Positions 9,457 through 17,770 of a stretch of 36,206 nt of DNA are shown in pieces. A program made the translations under genes and the position numbers. The notes under the pieces were generated by a model. The model did no database searches. It saw only the letters and a program-made list of their open reading frames with translations, and was not told where the DNA came from. The stretch spans positions 1 to 36,206 of the forward strand of contig JALSKA010000259.1 of NCBI GenBank assembly GCA_026989095.1, written 5' to 3'. Within the stretch, counting starts at the first letter, position 1, and each line of letters begins with the position of its first letter. Origin of the DNA: Ardenticatenaceae bacterium (lineage in GTDB: Bacteria; Chloroflexota; Anaerolineae; Ardenticatenales; Ardenticatenaceae).

Positions 9457-10496
9457 GGCTCCTTCTCCCCTTGTTGCCCCTCAGCGGGCGGGGGCGTATC
9501 TGGTTCGTCTCCTTCGGCCTCCTGCTCCCACCTGCCCACCAGCTCGATCTCCAGCTCCAGGGTGATGCCGAACTGCTCGCGCACGCGCTGGCGGGCCAGC
9601 TCGATGAGGGCGCGGACGTCGGCGGCGGTAGCCCCGCCCAAGTTCACGATGAAGTTGGCGTGCTTGGGGCTGAACTGGGCGTTGCCGATGCGGTGGCCCT
9701 TCAACCCCACGGCCTCGATGAGGCGGCCGGCGTAGTCGCCGGGCGGATTGCGGAAGACGCTGCCCCCGCTGGGCGCTCTGGGCTGGCTGGTGGTGCGGCG
9801 CAAGATGTAGCACCGCAGGCGACGTTGCACCTCCGCGGGATCGCCCCGTTCCACCTCGAACTTGGCCCGCAGAATGGTGGGGCGCTCCCCGGGCGGCATG
9901 TCGAGGAGGGCCGAATGGCGGTATTCCAGTTTCAGGCGCTTGGCCGGCACCTCTTCCACTTGACCGTCGGGGGTGAGCCACTCCACGCTCACCAGGCGGT
10001 CCTTGATCTCGTGGCCCCACGCCCCCGCGTTCTGGACCACGGCCCCTCCCACGGTGCCGGGAACACCGATGGCCCACTCCAGGCCGCTCACGCCTCCTTG
10101 GGCCAATTTGCCCGCCAGCCAGGGGAGGGAGACTCCCGAGTCGGCGATGAGCCGCAGGCCGGCGGGGCTGGGCCGAACGGAAAAGCGGCGCGCCCGGTTG
10201 AGGATCACCAGGCCGTCCACGCCGTCGTCGCTGACCAGCACGTTGCTCCCCCCGCCCAACACCAGGTAGGGAATGTGGGCCCGCTGGGCCACCCGCACGG
10301 CTTCCTGGAGCTCCTCCACGCTCTGAACTTTGAGAAACCACTGGGCCGGCCCGCCGATGCGGAAGCTGGTGTACGGTGCCAACGGCTCTTCGGTTGTGAT
10401 GCGGTCGCCGAAGGCACCGCGCAGGATAATGCGCACCAGGTCGGAGCGGCGCAGGCTGTCACGCGAGGCCCAGCGGCGTCGTCCGGGCGAGCTCAT
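9453..10496 (-). CDS. murB: UDP-N-acetylenolpyruvoylglucosamine reductase
   Basis: Flavoenzyme that reduces enolpyruvyl-UDP-GlcNAc to UDP-MurNAc with NADPH. The 347-residue protein shows PYTSFRIGGPA at about 41-51, the FAD-binding GGGSN at 81-85, GVPGTVGGAVVQNAGA at 144-159 and the catalytic SGGSVFRNP at 243-251 with the proton-donor Ser, and an acidic segment LELEIE near 313-318. The C-terminus carries a proline- and glutamate-rich tail not needed for the fold. Start: GGAGG is 9 bases before ATG 10496 but only 3 before an in-frame GTG at 10502, so the ATG is preferred. Its first 38 bp overlap the small ORF upstream. Confidence 0.95.
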   Translation of the reverse strand: MSSPGRRRWASRDSLRRSDLVRIILRGAFGDRITTEEPLAPYTSFRIGGPAQWFLKVQSVEELQEAVRVAQRAHIPYLVLGGGSNVLVSDDGVDGLVILNRARRFSVRPSPAGLRLIADSGVSLPWLAGKLAQGGVSGLEWAIGVPGTVGGAVVQNAGAWGHEIKDRLVSVEWLTPDGQVEEVPAKRLKLEYRHSALLDMPPGERPTILRAKFEVERGDPAEVQRRLRCYILRRTTSQPRAPSGGSVFRNPPGDYAGRLIEAVGLKGHRIGNAQFSPKHANFIVNLGGATAADVRALIELARQRVREQFGITLELEIELVGRWEQEAEGDEPDTPPPAEGQQGEKEP

Positions 10497-10692
10497 TGAC
10501 ACGTTCCTCCGTACAGATGTTCAAGGACGGCGTTTCCCTGTGCCACATGAAGGACCATGCCTCGACGTTGGGGGCCCTCATCCCGCCGGCGCAGGCGTTG
10601 GCCAGGATGATGAGGGAGGGGGCCGGTCCTAGCCGCTCGAGGAGCCGGGCGGCGATCTCGGCGGCCTTGTTGATCTCCACTGTGTCAGTCAC
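10459..10692 (-). CDS. small protein of unknown function between murC and murB
   Basis: A 77-residue ORF that I do not recognise. It fills the space between murC and murB: its GTG start (10692) overlaps the last 8 bp of murC and its end overlaps the first 38 bp of murB. GGGAGG stands 8 bases before the GTG, a good ribosome binding site. The first 30 residues (INKAAEIAARLLERL) look helical; then come ANACAGGMRAPNVEAW and SLNICTEERVNELA with two cysteines. No signal peptide or membrane segment. Without it the murC-murB gap would be the longest in the middle of the cluster, which supports it being a real gene. Function unknown. Confidence 0.6.
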   Translation of the reverse strand: MTDTVEINKAAEIAARLLERLGPAPSLIILANACAGGMRAPNVEAWSFMWHRETPSLNICTEERVNELARTTPLGLA

Positions 10693-12130
10693 GCGCTCTT
10701 CCTCCCACCGATTTTTCCTCCGCGCCGTTGCCCGGGGCTTCGGACAGCGTCCGGCCACGGGCCTCCAGGGCGTGGCGCAGGCGTGGCCCCAAGGCCGTGA
10801 TGTCGCCGGCTCCCATGATGAGGATGACCGCGTCTTCTGGCGCTTCACGGAGCAGGAGGTCGAGGGCGGCCTCCTGGGTGGGGGCGTAGGTGGCCGGCGG
10901 CCCCTGGAGGCGGCTGGCCAAGTCTTGGGCCGAGGCGCCGAACGTGTCGGCCTCGCGGGCGGCGTACACTTCGGTGACGATGACCCGGTCGGCTTGGGCG
11001 AAGGCGCCGACGAAGCGGTCGAATAAGGCAGCCAGCCGGCTGAAGGTGTGGGGCTGGAAGACTACCCACACCGGCCGGCGGCCGAAGCGCTGACGGGCGG
11101 CCCGCAGGGTGGCCTCGACTTCCGTGGGGTGGTGGGCGTAGTCGTCGAAGATGTCCACGCGGCCCACGCGGCCCACGTGCTCGAAGCGGCGGGCCACGCC
11201 GGCGAAGCGCTCGATGGTGGCCCCGGCGTCGGAGGGCTTCACGCCCACGTAGTCGGCCACGGCAATGGCCGCCACGGCGTTGAGCACGTTGTGATGGCCG
11301 GGCACCCGGAGCCGGAAGGTGCCCACCGGCTCCCCCCGACGGGACAGGGCGAAGTCCGTGCCCCCGAAGGCGTTGGGGCGCAGGTCAGTGGCCTGCCAGA
11401 TGACTCCCGGCCCGGTGCCGTAGGTGATGGCCTTTGCCGACGCCTTGGCCGGCAGGGAGCGGGCGCCAAGGTCGTCGTGGCAGACCACCAGGGCCCCCTC
11501 CGCCCGGATGCGGGACACAAAGCGGGCGAAAGCGCGCCAGACTTCGCGCTGGTCGGCGAAGATGTCGGGATGATCGTGTTCTACGTTGGTCACCACGGCC
11601 ACGAAGGGCTCAAGCCCGATGAAGGCGTAGTCGTACTCGTCCGCTTCCAGGACGAAGAGGGGGCTGCGGCCCACGCGCGCGTTGCCCCCCAACTGGGGCA
11701 CGTCGCCCCCCACGATCACGGTAGGATCATGGCCTGCTTCGACCAGCACGAGGGCAATCATGGCGGTGGTGGTTGTCTTGCCGTGGGTGCCGGCCACGGC
11801 AATCACGTCGAAGCCCCGGGTGAGCTGGGGCAACAACTGGGCCCGCTTGTAGACGGGGATGCCCCGTTCCCGGGCGGCCACCACTTCGGGGTTGTCGGGG
11901 GGCACGGCGCTGGAGACGACCACCAGGTCGGCGTTGCCCACGTGCTCGGCGCTGTGGCCCACGTGAACGCGGACGCCAGCCTCGCGGAGGGCTTCCAGGC
12001 GGGGGCTGGCCTCGCGGTCCGAGCCGCTCACGCGCCAGCCACGGCCCAGCATCACGCGCGCCAGGGCCGAGAGCCCGGCCCCGCCGATGCCCACGAAGTG
12101 AACGTGTTGTCCCCGTGCCCGTGGGGTCAT
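10685..12130 (-). CDS. murC: UDP-N-acetylmuramate--L-alanine ligase
   Basis: Adds L-Ala to UDP-MurNAc, using ATP. The 481-residue Mur ligase has the N-terminal nucleotide-binding FVGIGGAGLS at about 12-21, the P-loop AGTHGKTTTT at 113-122, the EADEYDYAF segment of the central domain and DDYAHHPTEV in the C-terminal domain, all typical of MurC. ATG at 12130 has GAGGAGAACGAGGGA before it; longer readings are not supported. It starts 14 bp after the CvpA-like gene and is followed by the small 77-residue ORF. Confidence 0.96.
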   Translation of the reverse strand: MTPRARGQHVHFVGIGGAGLSALARVMLGRGWRVSGSDREASPRLEALREAGVRVHVGHSAEHVGNADLVVVSSAVPPDNPEVVAARERGIPVYKRAQLLPQLTRGFDVIAVAGTHGKTTTTAMIALVLVEAGHDPTVIVGGDVPQLGGNARVGRSPLFVLEADEYDYAFIGLEPFVAVVTNVEHDHPDIFADQREVWRAFARFVSRIRAEGALVVCHDDLGARSLPAKASAKAITYGTGPGVIWQATDLRPNAFGGTDFALSRRGEPVGTFRLRVPGHHNVLNAVAAIAVADYVGVKPSDAGATIERFAGVARRFEHVGRVGRVDIFDDYAHHPTEVEATLRAARQRFGRRPVWVVFQPHTFSRLAALFDRFVGAFAQADRVIVTEVYAAREADTFGASAQDLASRLQGPPATYAPTQEAALDLLLREAPEDAVILIMGAGDITALGPRLRHALEARGRTLSEAPGNGAEEKSVGGRARD

Positions 12131-12144
12131 TCCCTCGTTCTCCT

Positions 12145-12777
12145 CTACGCCGAGCGCAGAATGCGGTCCAACTGGCCCACCAGGCTGAAGATGAAGCCGT
12201 GCCAGAAGATGACCAGCAGGGCCAGCAAGACCAAGCTCTGCACGCTGATGAGCTCCTCGTACACCCTGGTGGCGTCGTTCACGAAGTGAACGATGAGGGT
12301 GAGCTCGCCCGGCGTGGTGTTGAGCGACACGCCCAGGTTGACGCGCAGGGTCCAGTCGTTCAAGTTGAGCTGAATCCACTCCCGGCTCACGTCCAGGAGC
12401 AACACCATGAAGAAATAGCCGCTCAACAGCCCGAAGGAGCTGCCGATGAGCTTGTCACGCCGCTCGTCGGACGTGTTCTCGATGATCTTGTGGAACGTGA
12501 CCACGACCATGACCGTGGAGCCCACGAAGAGGCTCAAGCTGAAGAATTGGGCCAGGGGACCGCTGAAGTCGAGCCCCAGCAGGATGCGCACGGCCCTGAT
12601 GAGGAAGGCAGAAGCCTTCACGGCCACGCCCCAGGCGAAGAAGAGGCCCACCAGGGTCACGATGGCCCGCTTCCACCCTCCCAAGGCGCCCAAGATCATG
12701 AAGAAGAGGATGGAGACCACCGTGAGCACTCGGAAGTCTATGGGCAGCGTGATGACCTCTGGAATTTCGAGCGGCAT
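12145..12777 (-). CDS. polytopic membrane protein, CvpA-like
   Basis: A 210-residue membrane protein with likely membrane segments at about 15-31, 38-57, 76-95, 112-130 and 180-200. The first part (FFMILGALGGWKRAIVTLVG) resembles the CvpA/colicin V production family, whose members often lie near cell wall or purine genes, but the match is only by pattern and is not certain. AAGGAG is 8 bases before ATG 12777, which lies right after the murG stop. Its place between murG and murC, on the same strand with almost no gaps, suggests a role in cell envelope growth or division; that is inference. Confidence 0.7.
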   Translation of the reverse strand: MPLEIPEVITLPIDFRVLTVVSILFFMILGALGGWKRAIVTLVGLFFAWGVAVKASAFLIRAVRILLGLDFSGPLAQFFSLSLFVGSTVMVVVTFHKIIENTSDERRDKLIGSSFGLLSGYFFMVLLLDVSREWIQLNLNDWTLRVNLGVSLNTTPGELTLIVHFVNDATRVYEELISVQSLVLLALLVIFWHGFIFSLVGQLDRILRSA

Positions 12778-12778
12778 G

Positions 12779-13972
12779 TCACGCACTCCTTGTCCTGTTG
12801 ACAGCTTTGTCGGCCGCAAGTGCTTCCAGCAGCTCGTAGATGGCCAGGGCAGCTCCCGGCCGGGCCAGGGCGCGCATGGCGCGGCGCATGGCCGTCAGGC
12901 GGGCTTGGTCGTGGAGCAGGTGGCGCACCCGGGGAAGCAGGGCGTCGCGAATTTCGTCGTCCGGAACGATGACGGCCGCGCCGTGGGAGGCGAGGTAGCG
13001 GGCGTTGGCCCACTGGTGGGCGCCCGAGTGGGGGTAGGGCACCAGAATGGCCGGCAAGCCCACGGCGGGAAACTCCCCCAGCGTCGAGGCCCCGGCACGG
13101 GCCACCACCACGTCGGCGGCGACGAGGGCATGGGCCATCTCCTCGTGCAGGTAGTCGAAGAGGTGGTAGCGTTCCCGCACGCCGGCCGGCAGCTCCTGCC
13201 GGCGCGCGCGGAGCCACTCGCGGTCCCACCGCCCGTGGATGTGGAGCACGTGGGCCTCGGCGAGGAGCTCCTCCAGGGCGTGGCCCACGGCGGCGTTCAG
13301 GCTGTGGGCTCCCTGGCTCCCGCCGAAGATCAACACCACTCGCTCGTCGGCCGGGATGCCGAACCGGGCCCGGGCCTGCTCGCGGCTCGGCCGGCCGGCC
13401 GCGAGGGAGGTCCGCACGGGGAAGCCTGTCACCACGGCCTTGCCCCGGCGGAAGTGACCTTGGGCCGGCTCGGCGGTGACGGCCACCTTGGCGGCCAGCG
13501 GGGCCATGAGCCGCACGGCCAAGCCCGGCTCGATGTCGGGCAGGTACACGAGCACGGGCACGCGCAGCCACCGGGCGGCCAGAGCCACGGGGAAGGTGAC
13601 AAAGCCGCCGGTGGCGAGCACCACGTGGGGGCGGAAGCGGGCGAGCAGCCCCCTCGCCTGGCCGAACCCGCGGGCCAGGCGCCACGTGTGGCGCAGCCCG
13701 GCCCGCCAGCCGGCGCCGCGCAGCCGGCCGGCCTCGATGCCCACGAAGGCGAGGCCGGCCCGCTCCACCAGGGAGCGCTCCAGCCCCTCACGCCACCCTA
13801 TCCAGAGCACGTCGGCCTGCCGGCCGGCCGACAAGCCGGCCTCGATGACGGCCAGGGCCGGGTAGACGTGGCCGCCGGTGCCCCCTCCCGTGACGGCCAA
13901 GCGCAGGGGCACACGGCCCGCAGTGGCGCGTCCGGCCGCCCGCGGCCTGTGCGTGGCCGGCACAGTCAACAT
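12779..13972 (-). CDS. murG: MurG, lipid II-forming GlcNAc transferase
   Basis: Peripheral membrane GT-B glycosyltransferase that adds GlcNAc to lipid I to give lipid II. The 397-residue protein has the N-terminal GGGTGGHVYPAL at about 29-40, then LATGGFVTFPV, FGGSQGAHSLN and ARAGASTLGEFPAVGLPAI in the UDP-GlcNAc domain. The ATG at 13972 lies 2 bp after the ftsW stop, with AAAGGTGAGC upstream; a later GTG at codon 21 could be the start and would give the usual family length, since the first 20 residues are not conserved. Confidence 0.95.
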   Translation of the reverse strand: MLTVPATHRPRAAGRATAGRVPLRLAVTGGGTGGHVYPALAVIEAGLSAGRQADVLWIGWREGLERSLVERAGLAFVGIEAGRLRGAGWRAGLRHTWRLARGFGQARGLLARFRPHVVLATGGFVTFPVALAARWLRVPVLVYLPDIEPGLAVRLMAPLAAKVAVTAEPAQGHFRRGKAVVTGFPVRTSLAAGRPSREQARARFGIPADERVVLIFGGSQGAHSLNAAVGHALEELLAEAHVLHIHGRWDREWLRARRQELPAGVRERYHLFDYLHEEMAHALVAADVVVARAGASTLGEFPAVGLPAILVPYPHSGAHQWANARYLASHGAAVIVPDDEIRDALLPRVRHLLHDQARLTAMRRAMRALARPGAALAIYELLEALAADKAVNRTRSA

Positions 13973-13974
13973 GC

Positions 13975-15150
13975 TCACCTTTCCCCCTCCTGGGGCCTGC
14001 GAGCCCGGCTGATGCTCAACAGCAGCCCGACGCCGACGAGCGAGGTGACCAACGAAGAGCCGCCGTAGGAGATGAAGGGCAGCGGGATGCCCGTGAAGGG
14101 CACGGTGTTGGTCACCACGGCGATGTTCAGCAGGGCCTGGAAGAGCAGCCAACAGGTGATGCCGGCGGCCAGGATGGTGCCGAAGGCGTCGGGCGCGCCG
14201 GCGCCGATGCGAAATCCCCGGTACCCCAGGAAGAGAAACAACCCCAACACCAGCAAGGTGAAGACGAGGCCAAGCTCTTGGCCCACGATGGCCAGGATCA
14301 CGTCGGTGTGGCTGGCGGGCAGAACGCCCACGTTGCCCCGGCTGCTCCCCAGCCCTTGGCCCACCAGTCCTCCCGAGGCCAAGGCCACGAGGGTTTGTAC
14401 GATCTGGTAACCGGTGGTGTCGGCCCGGGCGAAGGGGTCCAGGAAGGTCTCGATGCGGGCCGCCCGGTAGTCGGCGCGGGTGGCCACGGTGAGAATGGTG
14501 AAGAAGGCAATGAGGCCGGTGACCACGAACTGGAGCAGGTCGGCGCCGGCGATGAAGAACATCACCCCGGCGGTCACGGCGATGAGCAGGGCCGTGCTGA
14601 AGTCGGGCTGGAGAAGAATGAGCCCACACACCACGCCCACCAACACGGAGAAGGGGATCAGGCCCGTGTCCACGTGGCGGATGCGCTCCCCCTTGCTGCT
14701 GGCCCAGTGGGCGATGTAGAGCACCACGGTCACCTTGGCCAGCTCGGCCGGCTGGACCGAATTGCCCAGGAGCCAGCGCTGGGCGCCGAAGACGGTGCGG
14801 CCGGTCATCAGGATGAGCACGAGCATGAGGAGGGTGACGCCCATGAGGGGCACGGTGTACCGCTGCCACACGCGGTAGTCTACCCGCCACAGGGCGATCA
14901 TCAGCACCAGGCCCAACAGGGCCCACAAGGCCTGTCGGCGCACGTAGTAGGTGGCGTCTTGGTAGTTCAGGTAGCCGAGGGTGTAGGTGGCGCTGTAGAC
15001 CATCAGGAGCCCGATGGTCAGCAGGCCCAAGACGGCCAGGAGGAGCCAGTAGTCGGATTGAATCTGGCGCTCCGCCCGGCGGCGGTGACGTCGCTTGGCG
15101 TAGGCGGAAGCAAAGGGTTTCGCGCGTGATGTGGCGTGTGGCACGGTCAT
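13975..15150 (-). CDS. ftsW: septal peptidoglycan polymerase FtsW (SEDS family)
   Basis: SEDS-family glycosyltransferase that polymerises lipid II during division with its partner PBP. The 391-residue protein has a basic N-terminal tail (about 1-30) and about ten hydrophobic segments. Signature regions are GNSVQPAELAKV with the catalytic-region residues, the large loop with QIVQTLVALASGGLVGQGLG, and PLPFISYGGSSLVTSL near the C-terminus. RodA is the alternative, but the place between murD and murG in a dcw cluster makes FtsW the natural call. It starts 32 bp after the murD stop. Confidence 0.94.
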   Translation of the reverse strand: MTVPHATSRAKPFASAYAKRRHRRRAERQIQSDYWLLLAVLGLLTIGLLMVYSATYTLGYLNYQDATYYVRRQALWALLGLVLMIALWRVDYRVWQRYTVPLMGVTLLMLVLILMTGRTVFGAQRWLLGNSVQPAELAKVTVVLYIAHWASSKGERIRHVDTGLIPFSVLVGVVCGLILLQPDFSTALLIAVTAGVMFFIAGADLLQFVVTGLIAFFTILTVATRADYRAARIETFLDPFARADTTGYQIVQTLVALASGGLVGQGLGSSRGNVGVLPASHTDVILAIVGQELGLVFTLLVLGLFLFLGYRGFRIGAGAPDAFGTILAAGITCWLLFQALLNIAVVTNTVPFTGIPLPFISYGGSSLVTSLVGVGLLLSISRARRPQEGER

Positions 15151-15182
15151 GGCTTGCCTGCCTTGCTCCTTTCGCGTCGCTG

Positions 15183-16610
15183 TTACCCGGTCGCCACCCG
15201 CAGCAGTCGGCCGTTGGATGTCTCCTCGTGGCGGGAGGGAAGGTGCCTCACCAGTTCCTTGAAGCGCTCGCCACGGGCCTCGAAGTCCTTGAAGGCGTCG
15301 AAGCTGGTGCCCCCCGGGCTGAGGAGCACGAGGTCACCGGAACGGGCCACGTCGGCGGCCACGGCCACGGCCTCTTCGAGGGTGTGGCAGCGGGTTATGG
15401 AGGGCGACTCCCGTTGAAAGGCCGCCGCGCGCACGGCCCGCTCGACGAGGGGGGCCATCTCGCCGAAGAGCACCAGGTGTTTGACGCGGGTCAGGATTTC
15501 GCCGGCCATCTCGTCGAGGGGCAGGTGCTTGTCGCGCCCTCCGGCCAGCAGGATGATGCGCCCTTTGTGTTGCTCGAAGGCCCGCAGGGCGGCCACGGTG
15601 CGGTCCGGACTGGTGGCGATGGAGTCGTTGATCCAGGTCACGCCGTCCACCTCGCGCACCACCTCCAGCCTGTGGGGCACGCCCTTGAAGGTGGCCACGG
15701 CGCGGGCAATGGCCGAACGGCTCACCCCGACGGCGCGGGCCACGCAGACGGCGGCGAGCACGTTTTCCACGTTGTGGTCGCCCGGCAGGGGAATCTCGGA
15801 GAGGCGGCAGATGCGCGCGCGTTGCCCTTCCACTTGGCTGACCACCCAACCGTCGGCCAGGAAAGTGCCCTCCGGCACCTCGTGCCGCCGGCTGAACCAG
15901 AGCACCCGGGCCTGGGTGAGGCCGGCAAGGGCGCGCACGTGAGGGTCGTCCCAGTTGAGCACGGCCACGTCGTCGGCGCTCTGGTGGCGCAGGATGTTGG
16001 CCTTGGCCGCGGTGTAGGCCTCGAAGGTGCCGTGGCGGTCCAAGTGGTTGGGGCGCAGGTTGGTCACCACGGCCACGTGGGGGCTCTGGCGCAGGGGTTC
16101 GAGCTGGAAGCTGGAGAGCTCCAGCACCACCCAGTCCGAGGGCCGGATCTCCTCCACGAACTCGATAAGGGGCTGGCCGATGTTGCCCCCCACCCAGACC
16201 TTCCGCCGCCGGCCGGCCTTGAGGATGTCGCCGATCAACGAGGTGGTGGTGGTCTTGCCGCTGGAGCCGGTGATGCCGATGATGGGCGCCCGGCAGAGCT
16301 CGAAGAAGAGCTCGGTGGCGCTGCTCAGGGGCACGCCGCGCGCCTTGGCCTGGTGGACGATCTCGGCCTGGCGGGGGACGCCCGGGCTGAGGAAGAGCAC
16401 GTCGGCCTCCAGGATGTCCGGCGGGTGGCCGCGCAGCACACAGGTGATGGGCAGGCCGGCCAGTTGGCCCACCTCGTCGGCCAAGTCGGCGAGACCGCGG
16501 CGGTCGCTGATGAGCACGCGCGCGCCCTGTCGCACCATGAAGCGGGCCAGGGCCATGCCTTCACGGGCCATGCCGATGATGGTTACCCGACGGTTGGCGA
16601 ATCCGGTCAT
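15183..16610 (-). CDS. murD: UDP-N-acetylmuramoyl-L-alanine--D-glutamate ligase
   Basis: Adds D-Glu to UDP-MurNAc-L-Ala, using ATP. The 475-residue ligase has TIIGMAREGMALARF at about 10-24, the P-loop GITGSSGKTTTT at 112-123, NLRPNHLDRHGTFEAY in the central domain and WINDSIATSPDRT in the C-terminal domain. In most MurD proteins the last motif reads NDSKATN; here the Lys is Ile and the Asn is Ser, a small departure. The ATG at 16610 follows GAGGGGGTAACATC. A 113-bp gap separates it from mraY, one of the longer ones in the cluster. Confidence 0.95.
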   Translation of the reverse strand: MTGFANRRVTIIGMAREGMALARFMVRQGARVLISDRRGLADLADEVGQLAGLPITCVLRGHPPDILEADVLFLSPGVPRQAEIVHQAKARGVPLSSATELFFELCRAPIIGITGSSGKTTTTSLIGDILKAGRRRKVWVGGNIGQPLIEFVEEIRPSDWVVLELSSFQLEPLRQSPHVAVVTNLRPNHLDRHGTFEAYTAAKANILRHQSADDVAVLNWDDPHVRALAGLTQARVLWFSRRHEVPEGTFLADGWVVSQVEGQRARICRLSEIPLPGDHNVENVLAAVCVARAVGVSRSAIARAVATFKGVPHRLEVVREVDGVTWINDSIATSPDRTVAALRAFEQHKGRIILLAGGRDKHLPLDEMAGEILTRVKHLVLFGEMAPLVERAVRAAAFQRESPSITRCHTLEEAVAVAADVARSGDLVLLSPGGTSFDAFKDFEARGERFKELVRHLPSRHEETSNGRLLRVATG

Positions 16611-16723
16611 GATGTTACCCCCTCACGTGATCCGTGCTCGTTCGGTCACCTGTGTGGCGACGTTTGTCGTTCCCTGCGGGCGTCTCTTCCCGCGTGGTGG
16701 TTCGGCCCGAGCTCCGGCGGGGC

Positions 16724-17695
16724 TCACACCAGGGCGAGGGCAACGCCCAACATGCCGCTCAACATGCTGATGAGCCAGAAGCGCTGCACCACTTGGACCT
16801 CGCTCCAGCCCAACAGCTCGAAATGGTGGTGGATGGGTGCCATTTTGAAGAGTCGCTTGCCGCCCGTGTACCGAAAGTAGGCCACCTGCAGGATCACACT
16901 CATGGCCTCGGCCATGAAGACCACGCCCACGATGGGCAGCAGGAGCCACTGGCCGGTCATGAGGGCCACGGTGCCCAGCGTGGCGCCCAAGGCTAAGCTG
17001 CCCGTGTCGCCCATGAAGAGCTCGGCCGGGTAGGCGTTGTACCAGAGAAAGGCCAGAATGGCCCCGGCCATGCTGAAGCAGAAGGTGACCAAGTGGGCCT
17101 GCCCCTGGCGGGCGGCGATGATGCCGTAGGCCGCGAAGGCAATGGCGGCCGTGCCCCCGGCCAGCCCGTCCAGCCCGTCGGTGATGTTTACGGCGTTGGC
17201 CGTGCCCGTGATGATGAAGACGGCCACGGGCACGTAGGCCAGCCCGATGGGGATCTTCTGGGGCACTGTAGGTATGGCGATGGACTCCAGCCTGAAGACG
17301 AAGTGGAGCACTAGGGCGGCCCCGGTGGCAATGACTGTCAGCCAGAGCATCTTGTGGCGGGCCAGAATGCCCACCTTGGGCTCCCCCCGTCGTTTCTGCC
17401 GGAGCTTGGTCCAATCGTCCACCATGCCCAGGATGCCCGTGGCCACCAAGACGGTCAACGGCAGCAGCAGCGACTGGTACTGTGGCAGGATGAAAATGCT
17501 GCTGAAGACTACCACGGGCACGATGATCATGATGCCCCCCATCGTGGGCGTCCCCACCTTGGTCTGGTGGTGTGACGGCCCCTCCAGGCGGATGGATTCT
17601 CCGATCTGGTGGGCCTTCAGGAACCGGATGAGCGGTCGCCCCCAGACCACGGAAAACAGGAACGAAAGCGTACCCAACGTGAGTGACAGGGCCAT
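16724..17695 (-). CDS. mraY: phospho-N-acetylmuramoyl-pentapeptide-transferase
   Basis: Integral membrane enzyme that moves phospho-MurNAc-pentapeptide to undecaprenyl phosphate to give lipid I. The 323-residue protein has HQTKVGTPTMGG at about 43-54, NAVNITDGLDGLAGG with catalytic Asp residues in the middle, GDTGSLALGA, and MAPIHHHFELLGWSE near the C-terminus, with about ten membrane segments. ATG at 17695. It lies between murF (75 bp upstream) and murD. Confidence 0.96.
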   Translation of the reverse strand: MALSLTLGTLSFLFSVVWGRPLIRFLKAHQIGESIRLEGPSHHQTKVGTPTMGGIMIIVPVVVFSSIFILPQYQSLLLPLTVLVATGILGMVDDWTKLRQKRRGEPKVGILARHKMLWLTVIATGAALVLHFVFRLESIAIPTVPQKIPIGLAYVPVAVFIITGTANAVNITDGLDGLAGGTAAIAFAAYGIIAARQGQAHLVTFCFSMAGAILAFLWYNAYPAELFMGDTGSLALGATLGTVALMTGQWLLLPIVGVVFMAEAMSVILQVAYFRYTGGKRLFKMAPIHHHFELLGWSEVQVVQRFWLISMLSGMLGVALALV

Positions 17696-17770
17696 ACGCT
17701 ACCTGTAGGCTTCGACAGGCCGTGGCCACGTGCCGGGCGCCCGGCCTGCGATTCTCCACGTCCACGTGTG

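Noticed and set aside
17732-17745. GCCGGGCGCCCGGC palindrome between murF and mraY
   Set aside because: Short and made only of G and C in a GC-rich genome; no promoter or U-run with it.
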